Under the pieces are notes generated by a model. That model saw only the letters and a program-made list of their open reading frames with translations, made no database searches and was not told the origin of the DNA. Positions 49,801 to 59,614 of a DNA stretch of 64,000 nucleotides are shown here, one piece after another. Made by a program: the position numbers and the translations under genes. The DNA comes from Ceraceosorus guamensis (Eukaryota > Basidiomycota > Exobasidiomycetes > Ceraceosorales > Ceraceosoraceae). The number at the start of each line of letters is the position of its first letter. Position 1 is the stretch's first letter. The stretch spans positions 62,001 to 126,000 of the forward strand of contig NW_020290024.1 of NCBI RefSeq assembly GCF_003144195.1, written 5' to 3'.

Positions 49801-50168
49801 TCTTCAAAAGATCGAAAAGAGAGATCATCTTTGCAACTCGCGAGCTGCTCGAGCTCGCAGGTCTTCCGACAGGCTCTTGGCGCGATGTCTACGACTCTAC
49901 CTTGATTCACGCCGATCTCCTTTCTTTGATTCAAGGAAGCGAAAAGAGCGAGACGCGCGCCATCCGCACCGCTGTGCAAGAGGCTGTACGCAACGGCACA
50001 CACATCAGCTTGCACGTCATTCTACGCGCAACCTCTCGAAGAGGTCGTTTGCTTGGGGGCTTGAAGGAGCTCAGCGGAACAGAAGTCCCTCGCTCGACCA
50101 CCGTCCACATTGCACCCCTGAAAGATCGCGACAACAGCTCCTTTGCCTTTGTAGCCGTCTTTGCCTAA
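46846..50168 (+). CDS. RGS-LOV blue-light photoreceptor with C-terminal extra domain
   Basis: Couples a regulator-of-G-protein-signalling domain to a flavin-binding LOV domain, as in the fungal RGS-LOV family typified by Botrytis BcLOV4. Exons 46846-48465, 48537-48829, 48901-49694 and 49768-50168; 1035 aa. Residues 1-500 are disordered, Ser/Pro-rich, with an acidic EEEEDWEAYDDSDDD patch. RGS spans about 503-633, starting DVFKRLLEDPLGRHRFREWL. LOV spans about 638-755: CYCLTNPRLRENPIVLVSPG, then GRNCRFLQG with the photoactive Cys674, LLNYRRDGTPFFCLLSIIPL and VYFVGAQVNVSG. All expected flavin-site blocks are present. A further PAS-like or DUF-like domain follows intron 3 (YFTELYGKMLIFKRSKREII to the end). 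All three introns are in phase, and the LOV start is rebuilt by splicing. Confidence 0.93.
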
Positions 50169-51457
50169 AGCGCACTCGCTCCACAGACGCGTTGCTGCTT
50201 ACTTGTGTACAGTAGACGAGACGATCCGCTTCGATTCTGGCCCTCCCTGTGATTGATACCTTAGTGTTGGTTCCGACGTCGACCACTGTACTCCTCACTG
50301 CACCTTGTCTCGTTGCTCCATGATGCTGCAGAGATTAATGCTGATTCTCGTTCTTGAAATCCTACGATCATTGTTGCTAAATGTGGAGCCAGGAAGAGCA
50401 CGCGCAACTCGAAAAGGGGGCGCTTTGGCTGCAGGTCAAAGCTATCCCCCCCGGTCCGTCACAAAGGTGCTCACGACTCGGCTAAAGCGGCGACCACGAG
50501 TGGTGGCTGGCGGCCGAGGCTTGTATCGCACGGAGGCACACTTCCGAGCGTCTGCCTGCACCTGTCCCTTCCGTACCTGCACACGTTGACCCTGTCAGCA
50601 AGGCGTATGACAGTCTCGAGCAAGCGACTGCACCAGTCGTGAGTGTCCACACACTCGTGATCATCGACTCGTGACTCGTGACTCTGACTGTTCTTGCGGT
50701 ATGGTGGTGGTACCTATCGACACACCCTTAGCGCGACGCGATTCATGCGGAGAAACGCGCAATTTTCTTCTCTTTCCCCGCAAAAGCGGAGCGCTTTCAC
50801 GCTAACACAGCCGGCGGGCACTTGCCGAGGGCAATCGTGAATCACGATGCGCTGCAGAAGCTTTGCGGGAACCCCGCCATCACCACATCAAGTGATGCAT
50901 GCTCGCTTAACAATCACGCGAAGCTCGCACTCGCACTCATGACTCTGACTTGAATGCCTTTGCTGCGGGGAGAGACCACATCATAGCACTTGACTCTTCC
51001 GCGGATCTGTAGACCAGAAGCATGCACTCATTTGCATTCGCGATGCACGCGTTGGGCTAGCCATGTCCCGATTATGAGGTGACAAATGGAAAGAGGGAGC
51101 GAGCGTGACAAGGGGCAGAGTCTTCCGGCTCATGCTCCTGGCGAGACATCGTGCGAAGGAGTCAGGAGAGAGCGGGACAACCGGAAAAATGCATTCGGTG
51201 GGACAGCGAGCTGCTCCTGTGTGTGTATTGCCCTCACGCTGCCAGAACCACACCTCCCAGATGGGCTCATCACTCAAGGCTGCTTGTTCAACACCTTCTC
51301 ACACTCACTCCTTCTGGCTCGGCCTTCCCTCGCTGCACTCCCTTCTCTTGCCTAACGGACACCTTTACTTCTCCCACTTTCTCCCTTCCCTTCATTTCCC
51401 CCACCCCTCCTCTTCCCTTCACATTTGCTTCATTCCCTCGACCATTACGTGGCAAAC
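50169..51457. other. Intergenic spacer with dense TGACTC/TCGTGA motifs
   Basis: 1.29 kb between RGS-LOV and the lipase. At 50653-50690 lies the densest motif block of the window, including GACTCGTGACTCGTGACTCT; further copies are AATCGTGAATCACGAT at 50832-50847 and ACTCATGACTCTGACTTG at 50935-50952. The final 170 bp before the lipase start are strongly pyrimidine-rich (TTCTCCCACTTTCTCCCTTC), typical of a fungal 5' leader of a well-expressed gene. Confidence 0.55.
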
Positions 51458-52890
51458 ATGCTTTTCCCCCAGCTCACCTCGTCCTGGGCGGTGGTCGCTT
51501 TGACTTGCGCCTCCTCGGTGCGAGCACTGGCATTCCCGAAGAGTTCCATGAAGCAGCCAAGTCTTGACCCTTTCTACAAGGTGCCCTCCAACATCAGCGC
51601 TTACAAAGTCGGCGAGATCATCCGAGAGCGTCCTGTCGATACCATTGCTGCTGGAGCAAAGAGCGCTTATCAGATCCTGTACCGCACCAATACCGCCCTC
51701 GACAACGCAGACGCTACCGTCGCGACGGTCTGGGCACCTTCGAAACTGGCTCCTGGTCCTCCCAAGATTGTCTCATTCCAGGCACCAGAGGATTCGGCTG
51801 CCTTTGACTGCGCACCTTCCTTTTCCGTCATCAAAGACTCTCCTTCCAACTCTTCGGGCGACACCTTAGGCTTCTACATCGACGCCAGCTTGTTCAACGG
51901 CTGGTACGTCGTGCAGCCAGACTTTGAAGGCTCTCTCTCTGCCTACATCGTCGGCAAGAGCCAAGCATACGGCGTTCTAGACGGTATTCGGGCAATCTTG
52001 AAGCACAAACCGACCATTCCCGATGCGACTGGCGCTCAAACCGTTCTAGCTGGCTACTCTGGCGGTGGCCACGCGTCAGCGTATGCCGGACAATACAAGC
52101 GTGCCTATGCGCCAGAGCTCAACATCATTGGTAGCGCTTCTGGAGGCACGCCAGTCGATCTCAAGCTGATCCTGACCAACCTGAACAAGACTCCTTTTGC
52201 CGGGTACGCCATCGCAGCGCTGGCGGCATTCGTCAAGACTTTCCCCGACGTCAATCAGTACCTGCGTTCCATTCTCAATGACCAAGGAAAGCAGGCCATC
52301 GAATTCCTGCAATCTTACGCCTGCGTTCCTCAAGAACTTCTTCGCTTTGCTTTCGTCGATTACTACACCTACTTGACTGTGCCCTATGAGCAGGCTCTCG
52401 CTGAACCTATCGTTGTCAAGGCTCTGGAAGAAAACTTCCTCGGCAAAGGTCCTGGCGCAGTAGTGACCGACTTTCCTCGATACCTGGTGAGCTCGATGCT
52501 GTCCTTGTCACAAGCACGCAAACGTTGCCCTGACCCCTTGCTCCTCGTCTGCAGTATCACGGTATCCTCGACGAGGTCATCCCTCAAGCACCCGTTGCTC
52601 AATACGTCAAGGACCAATGCGCAGCTGGCTCCAAAGTGCGATACCACACTGATCTCATCGCAGGCCACGTGCTCGAGGGTATCGAGGGCTTCCTGCCCTC
52701 CTTCCAATTCATCAAAGACACCTTCGATGGCAAGACGAAGAATATGGAGTGTAGCGAAGAGCACAACATTGTCTCATTCTTGCCAAATCTCTACAACGAC
52801 TACGCCACCAAATTGGTCGGCAAGGCCGCCCTGAACAAAGTCAGAGCCTTGAATGGGAAGACCATCGCTGGTGAAAGCATCCACTTCTAG
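51458..52890 (+). CDS. Secreted lipase, LIP family (CalA-like)
   Basis: Alpha/beta-hydrolase of the fungal secretory lipase family whose best-known member is lipase A of Moesziomyces (Candida) antarcticus. It should hydrolyse triacylglycerols or other esters outside the cell. Exons 51458-52486 and 52555-52890; 454 aa against 462 for CalA. Signal peptide: MLFPQLTSSWAVVALTCASS with a likely cut after ALA at about residue 25. The nucleophile elbow is AGYSGGGHAS, Ser201. SASGGTPVDLK, KTPFAGYAIAAL, ACVPQELL and, across the intron, YLYHGILDEVIPQAPVAQYV (with the catalytic Asp) follow the family. The catalytic His is in IAGHVLEGIEGFLPS. Both hallmark loops are intact, so it looks functional. The ATG at 51458 is the only one that yields a good signal peptide. 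Confidence 0.94.
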
Positions 52891-53073
52891 TCGTCTCCGT
52901 ATTGTTAGCGACGGAATACATTGCCACAGTCTTCGTCTTCGTCAACACCATCCTTATCAGACTGCGATCTGCATTTGCAGCAGCACCTGTCCTTTACACA
53001 TATCTGCAATGCACCTCGCTGCCAATCTTGAGCTAAGGACAGACTTTTCCTGTGTCTACAATGTGTCTGAGTG

Positions 53074-53867
53074 TTATGCGATGAACTTGTTGTGCGTTGC
53101 TGTGGCCACTAGCCTGCCATTAGTATTGGTGCCTTTGTCATACGCAGTCAGCCGAACGGCGATAAAGGCAATTGACCTGCCTACTTTGTCTGCCCGGCCT
53201 TCTATACGAAGATCTTGTCTGACGAGACAAGGATCGATGGCACCGTTGTCAAGTCAGCAAAGAAGGCGTGATGCTGTTTCAACCTGCAAACCTCACACTT
53301 ACCCAGCTTTTGCCGCTCCAATATAAGAGATGTGAATGTCAAGCGAGACCCCGCGTTTGGCCTGGAGGGGTGAAGACGAAGCGGCAGCAATGACCAACCC
53401 ACCGATCCAGTCCACTAGCGTGGCAGTGACCGACCCGTGCAAGATGGCCTTGCTGTTGCTGTGCCTGTCTGTCAGCGGCAAGAGGGCAGTGACACCGCCA
53501 GAGGATGCTTGCTCGATCTGCACCTGTCCGTCGCGTTTGAGGGGGTCCATGCGGCCAATTGTAAAGTGCACTCAGTTACGATCTCACCTCCTGTACGTCA
53601 GGATCCGCACGAAGCACTTTCAAAGGGCTCACATTTTGCAGCACAAAATTATAAATGGGCGAGCTTGCTACGATTTGTGAGCTTAGCTGTCTCGAAGAAC
53701 ATGAGACAAAAGGTCGAGGAAGAGGGGTTCGTCAAGCGGTTGCCTTTTGCGCCAAGATGAGAGGGGAAAAGGGGGCCACGCTACCGTGGATGCAGGCAAA
53801 TCCTCCTCACCTGCTCAATTGAAGCTACCAGCTCGTCCGCCTTCGGCCCGTTCCGTTCTTCGCTCAT
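53074..53867 (-). CDS. Hotdog-fold thioesterase (PaaI/ACOT13-like)
   Basis: Probable acyl-CoA thioesterase of the 4HBT superfamily. Exons 53867-53811, 53686-53588, 53523-53303 and 53218-53074; 173 aa (ACOT13 is 140 aa). The core signature is LTDRHSNSKAILHGSVTATL followed by VDWIGGLVIAA: the 'N..G.LHGG..ATLVD' helix and loop of this family, with the second Gly of HGG replaced by Ser as in many fungal homologues. RGVSLDIHISYIGAAK and DKVGRSIAFIAVRLTAYDKG follow. Intron 2 skips an alternative open stretch (MDPLKRDG...) so that GVTALLPLTDRH is preceded by VQIEQ. Both readings stay in frame, but only the spliced one gives a coherent N-terminus. It is convergent with the lipase gene (183 bp gap). 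Confidence 0.85.
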
Positions 53868-54773
53868 TACGTGTCTTCGACCTTTGAGCAACCGAGAGGG
53901 ATAGTAGTAGCGCTTGACTGCCTTGCTCTAGCTTTGCTCTTGACGACTTGGCTATCACACGAGTGTCATGCAATCACGACTCGCCCTAATGACTGCAAGC
54001 TTTTGGTTATCGCGAGGCATGCAGTCCAGAGTCCAGTCGCAAGTCACCGTCGAGCATTGATGAGAGAGCCAAGAATTGCAATTGCAATCGTGAATTGAAT
54101 CTTGATCGAATGATCTTGACTTCAATTTGAAAGCATGCATGGGTACACCGGACGCCCGGGGCGTCGGTGCTTTGCGTCCGGGGCGTCGGTGCTTTAGATA
54201 TGTGTAGTTGCAAAGGGTTGCGCACGGTGATGCTGCGTGTATGATGTGCCGCAAAGGCAAAGCCACGCATCCGCCGAGAACGCGCGTTTGCTATAGTTGC
54301 CGCTCTTAGTGTTGTGATGTGGGGGATTATATATACTCACACCCCGCCAGGAACGCGCGCCTGCAGGCCGCCCCCGAGAACGCAGCGTATAAGCAGCCGC
54401 CGTGCACCCGCGCTCGCGCCATAGATATATGTGACCGGCGTGCTGCAGCGCAAGGGACGGCAATAAGGCGAGTACGTCAGCATTGGTTTGTGGCTCCACT
54501 CCACCATGCCCCCCGATGTCGCCGGTGATTACACCACGATTGACCAATTCGAGCCGACGAGTCCCCAGAAGCAGTAGTAGTACAGTCAGAGTAGTTGCGA
54601 GTGTCAATCCTACGTCTCGCCAGTCCACGTCCCGACGCTCGATACGTGATTCCAGCCGCGTAGCCTTTACCTACACTCGTGAATGCCGCCAGCGCCCGCG
54701 CCTCTAGCCAATGCTGCACAACACATGATATCCACCCTCTCCACCGCCCGCTTTCTCAGGGTTGTCATCTAAA
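53868..54773. other. Divergent spacer with 22-bp tandem duplication
   Basis: 906 bp between the divergent thioesterase and lipocalin-like genes. It includes ACACGAGTGTC and AATCACGACTCG at 53958-53985, a 22-bp direct duplication at 54156-54195, and TTATATATACTCAC at about 54328-54341, which could be a TATA element. No supported gene. Confidence 0.55.
54156..54195. repeat. 22-bp tandem duplication
   Basis: The 18-mer CCGGGGCGTCGGTGCTTT occurs twice, at 54156-54173 and 54178-54195, separated by GCGT, so the period is 22 bp. The copies are identical. The location is intergenic. Confidence 0.9.
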
Positions 54774-55952
54774 ATGGATCCGTCTGCGTCCACTTTACCT
54801 CTCTTGGTATTTCCTTGCAATACCACTGCCATCCATTCGTCGCAGCTGAGACAGGATGGAAACTTGGCGATAGCAGGCCCCAGCAGCAACCCCTCGCCCC
54901 ACCCTGCAGCAGCCTTGCTGCATCAGCAACACTTTCCCTACAAGCGATTGATGGGTCAGTGGGCTATCGTAGGCTCATCACTACCACTCTGGAAAGGCAA
55001 AGCCAACGTCATTTGTCGATATACTCCAGAGTCACCTCTGCCAGATACCGCACCTTTGCCTACTCGATTGATCAAAGCGACGCACCTTCCACCTTCTACA
55101 AGCACCGCGCCCGCCGTCGAGCCTAGGACTTCGCCAGTCCTCCAAGCCCCCTCGGACATGGCTGATCAAGTGCGATTCTACGATGAGATATATTACGACG
55201 CTTTGGACGAGGATGGAAGGATACTGGAAGGCAAAGGGGTTGAAAGGGGAGGAGCGACACATATATCCGGGCGAAACACAATAGATGACAAAGGGCGGAA
55301 CGGTGAGTTGAATCTGGATCCAGCATCAAGCCCCTCTGCGCTGAATTTTGGGCGTGGCACTAACTGGTGAACCTCTGATTGGTGGAAGGTGCTTCATTCC
55401 ATTGGAGAGGGTTTTGGTGGCTCAAGCCTTTCACAAGCAGATGGCAAGTGCTGGGTTTCAGTCGAAATTTCGTAGGAGTCAAAGCTCCCTCTAATGAGCC
55501 GGAGTGGATCATTGTGCGTGGCATCAGTGCGGTATCTGATGCGTGCCCAGCCCAGCCTTCGCTGATGTTGCCTCCATCTCTGGTGCGGCGGCGTTCCGTT
55601 CTCCAGACCTACTTCAGCGCGACTCTCTTCACTCCTGCCGGAGTGGATGTGTGAGCGCTCGCAGCTGCTGATCCCTGGCAGTGGGAATGACGCCCGGCTG
55701 ACTCAGAACGGCAATCTCACCTTTGCTGCACATTTGCTGTCTAGATATGCTCGAGAGGCAAGTTCGCTCAGCGACGAGACCTTGGACGAGATCATTCAAG
55801 CCATGAGGCAGGGAGGGCTTGTCGCACCTCATCAAGAACCATGGGAAGAGAATCTATCCGAAGCATCGGCAGAGCATCGAGCTGTGCTTCGGCGGCTGGC
55901 TGGCCAGGTCTTCAGGATACCCCACACAAGGCCTACGCAGCCTCCTTTGTGA
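54774..55952 (+). CDS. Lipocalin-like fungal protein
   Basis: Small predicted beta-barrel protein of a fungal lipocalin/DUF-like family; ligand unknown. Exons 54774-55302, 55389-55513, 55607-55648 and 55707-55952; 313 aa. The barrel start is LMGQWAIVGSSLPLWKGKAN (the G-x-W motif plus LPxWK), then VRFYDEIYYD. After intron 1 comes GASFHWRGFWWLKPFTSRWQ, then, joined by intron 2, EWIITYFSATLFTPAGVD, matching the family's 'TLFTPAGxD' block. The last part, LSDETLDEIIQAMRQGG, is a short helix. The third intron is ambiguous: a 58-nt intron with a GTGTGA donor (used here) or a 31-nt intron with a good GTGAGC donor, both in frame. The first 60 residues are poorly conserved. Confidence 0.75.
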
Positions 55953-56828
55953 AAAATGGCCTACACGCTCTCGGCGTGAATGATAGGCTGCCCATTGACT
56001 CCTCTTGATGCCAAGTTTCTTGGGTCGAATCCTGTACACTATGCTCCTGACAATCAAGTATCCATCAACACCCGAGCCAGTAATCACAATGCCTCGCAAA
56101 AGTGCATGACGTGGCAGCTTTTGCCTCTTGAGCAGTCGCGAGTGCGCCTTCTCATCAGTCGAGAGTGTCTGTGTCTTCGACCTTTGCCAGCCTCTTTCTG
56201 ACCAACCAGACATCTAGCCATGCAGATTAGCAGTGTGCGATTCATATCCACATCCTGATTCATTGATCGTGACGTACGATACACGTCAATACTCTTCTGA
56301 TTCGCGATCAGCAAGGCTTACTGATGATGCTTGATTCACATTCAAATTCTGATTCATCAAGGCGTTGACGCGAGTGCCACGTGACTTGCCTCGCGGGTCG
56401 GCGGAGTCTGAGTCAAGAGTGCTAAGTTTTGAGTCACGATGAGTACCACGCGCCTTTCTAGCGCACCGCATTTGATTCTTGACTGCTGCGCACTTCATGA
56501 AGCGATCAGCTCAGCACTTCCGACAGCAGCTCTCGCTACTACTCTATCACAGCCTCAGCAGCGCGTTTTGTCGCTGAAGGGAGCCACATGTTGCGGAATC
56601 AAGACACGTGAGCTGACTCGAGCTGTTCCGCAACGAAAGACTCCACTCAAAACAGCATGACTTCAAGCGTCGACGCCTCTTGACACCCTGAAGCATGTCG
56701 GCAGGCTCGAGCGATCAATCGGGTTGAGAGGGTCCCCATCGTGGCATGACTTCCAACTTGTTGAGACTCACTTGGAACTGGATTTTGCAGCGACGTAGCC
56801 CTGTTGGTGCTTGATCCTCAGTCCAGCA
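55953..56828. other. Intergenic spacer
   Basis: 876 bp. It contains ATTCACATTCAAATTCTGATTC at about 56334-56355 and GAGTCACGATGAG at 56429-56441, both members of the recurrent motif families. No supported gene. Confidence 0.5.
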
Positions 56829-59349
56829 ATGTCTGCGCCATTCGGTGCTCTGCCTACAGGCTCACTGATAATCAAGGCTTCCTGCGATGAGAGGCTCAAG
56901 AGGCTGGCATTTGGCCCACCGCTCGAGGCCCTCAGACATGCAGAAGTGAGGGAACGCTTGGCGGAGATTTTGCAGCTGGACGATGCTACAACTTTCGCAG
57001 TATGCTGGAACGACGACGATGGCGAGACGGTGCGTTGCCGCAGATACGGTTTGCCGGTATCGAGGGTTCAACTCAGCTGAGTTCTTTTGCCCCTTTTCCC
57101 CTCCGCCCCCGTCTCCTGAACTGCGCTCTAGTGCGAGATTGAATCAGATGCCGATCTGCGAGAAGCTCTCATCTATCACGCCCCTTCAGATCCTGCGAGG
57201 TTACACGAGACGGTGACCATCCGCGTCGTGGTCCGCATCGACGCCACCATCGACTTCAGCGACTTCAGCAGCAACTCTTCAGCTTTTGCCGCACCGAGGA
57301 GTACGGGATCTGCGGTGCGTCTGCACCTCTAGCTCCGACGACTCCATACTAAGCTGAGTTGTACGACTATCTTCCTCGTCTGCGCAGAGCCTTGCAGGAA
57401 GCTTCTATCGCCCGCCTCCTCCACCTTCGCCGCCTTCATTCTTTGCAAATAGCGAGGCAGACGTGGATGAGGACGAAGCCAGAAGCGCGTGGGCTAGTAC
57501 ATCAGCGGGGAGTATCGTAAACAAAGCCCCTTCTACATCGTCGGCGTCAGATTGGAGCTACGTCGATCAAGACCGCGAGGAGCGAGATTCTTCATCCCTC
57601 GCTAGCTGGTCTCGCGACGGCGCATCCACTGACTATGCGCTTCAAAGCGGTTCATCCAATGACAGTGCGATCGATGTCCTGGAGGCGACTTGGGAAAGGG
57701 CGCGAAACGGACGAGCGCAGCAGCCTGGCCCGGCATCGAATGGCCTGGACCTGTTGAGCTGGCGAAATGCGCTGCCTTCACGCTCCAGGTCATCGTCCTC
57801 TTCATCGGGCTCGGACGCGACGGAAGCCGGTCGTTCTCCGCGCTCCAACATTGCTGCGCTCGATGCCTTGAGGCTGCAGTCTCGTGCCCTGGCTCAAAGT
57901 GCAGGGCAAGCACCACACCTCGGAGTCACATGTTCGACGTGTGGAATCCAGCCAATCAGAGGACCTAGATTTCATTGCACCGAGTGCCCCGAAGGCGTAG
58001 ATCTCGTAAGTTGATCTGTTGGAGAAACTCCTCGACGACTGTCTTATACGCCACCTTTTGCAGTGCACGCCTTGCGAGGCAGCTTCCCAATTCACTAGCG
58101 CAGCCAGTCACTCTGCCTCGCATGCAATGCTCAAAGTACTAACGCCAATCAGCTCTGTCAGTGTAGCTTCGGCGCTTGGGACTGCACTGATGTCTACCCA
58201 GCAGCGATTGTACGCCGAAGCAGCCTCTGCGGGAGTGCGTCGAGCCCCTCCAGCCTTTCAGCAGAGCTTTGACGCAGCAGGCAATGAGCTGCGCGTGCCG
58301 GGAGAGTGGAACAGTGCGAATTTCGCACGCGACACGTCAGCTACGTGCGATTACTGCAATGGCAATCTGGAAGATGTGCGCTTTCTGTGCGCAAATTGTC
58401 CCCTCCAGATCAATAACGGCGAAGGTTACAATCTTTGTCAGACTTGCGAGAGACACTCATTACAGGTTGGTTTGAGGCGCTTCTGCACAGTTCGCAGTTT
58501 GAGACTTTGAGCTGAATGCGCTACTTTTCGTGCATGCATCACAGTGCCACGACCCAGCTCATTTCTTCTTGAAGATCAGGATACGTAGAGGACAGCCCGC
58601 GCAACTCAGGCTCGATGCCCACATGCACGATTTCCGGGAAGCCCTCTTGCCGATGCTGTACAAGGATTTGGTCGGAGACGAGTCCGCGTCCTCTGCAGGC
58701 AGTAGCAGTGGGGCGAGCAATACGATTTTGAACTACAGAATGGCTCGAGAACTTTTTGCTCGGGGGCAGAGAGACGCTCCATCTGCCAACGCGCAAGCAG
58801 CCGGGCCCAACGCATCTCCTTCGACGACGCTAGTGCCATTTGGACAGCGTCAATTGCCCGACTTGCCCGGCTCAATCCGGGCGCGCATAGGCCACTGGGG
58901 AAGACAGCTTCGAGACGAGTATGAGCTTCGTCAACTCGTCCCGGCCGGCTTTGGGTCAACAAATTCTCCTGGAGATGCTGCAATGGTGACAAAGAGGCAA
59001 AATTTGGTCCCCGTCGAGAGTTTGGTGCACCCTTCGACGATGTGCGATGGCTGCTACGAGGTGATTTCTGGTGAGTCAAGATGCAAAACCTGTTTCCTAT
59101 TCTCCGCTCGCTAGGCTGACGATTCACATTTATCGCACGCATTTCGGGCCCGTAGGACCCTGGTTGCGATGCTGCAACTGCCCAGCAAGTTACGACGTTT
59201 GCGAAGCCTGCGAGGCTAGGCTGGGCCACAATCCTAGGCACGCCTTTGCCGTCTTCAAGCAACCTCTGGATTTGGACTTGTTCAGATCGGCAGTAGATAT
59301 GGAGGACAACAGAGCTAATCGACCTCTGCTTCCCTTTCTCCTGACTTGA
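56829..59349 (+). CDS. PB1 and triple-ZZ zinc-finger protein, NBR1/p62-like
   Basis: Domain layout suggests a selective-autophagy receptor or scaffold of the NBR1 kind. Exons: 56829-57029, 57132-57314, 57388-58005, 58064-58465, 58545-59070 and 59156-59349; 707 aa. PB1 domain at about 10-105 (IIKASCDERLKRLAF; CWNDDDGETCEIESDADL, with the acidic OPCA loop). A disordered Ser/Pro linker follows. Three ZZ-type fingers: CSTCGIQPIRGPRFHC with LCTPCE; CDYCNGNLEDVRFLC with LCQTCERHSLQCHDP; and MCDGCYEVISG with PWLRCCNCPASYDVCEAC. Two of these are split by introns that rebuild the cysteines. S. pombe Nbr1 also has three ZZ fingers plus an FW domain; I see no FW, UBA or clear LC3-interacting motif here. 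The autophagy link is inference. Confidence 0.85.
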
Positions 59350-59614
59350 TGCCATTGCTCTCATTTGTACTTTACAACGTTTCTGTCTTCTCCCTTAAAA
59401 TCTGAGCTTTCTCGGCTGCACAACATTTTCCGTTCCTGCCTAAAGTCACGCTGATGGCTCGTTTGCCATCGGTGCCGCACTTGCTCGCAGCGCTCCCAAG
59501 CCTTTTGGCACTCCAGCCATGACAGGTCTCTTCATCCCTAATCTTGATCGAAGAGGGAAAGGGTCGCCCCGTCCTTTGACATCCGTCAGCAACCATCCAA
59601 GCATTAAAGCCGCT

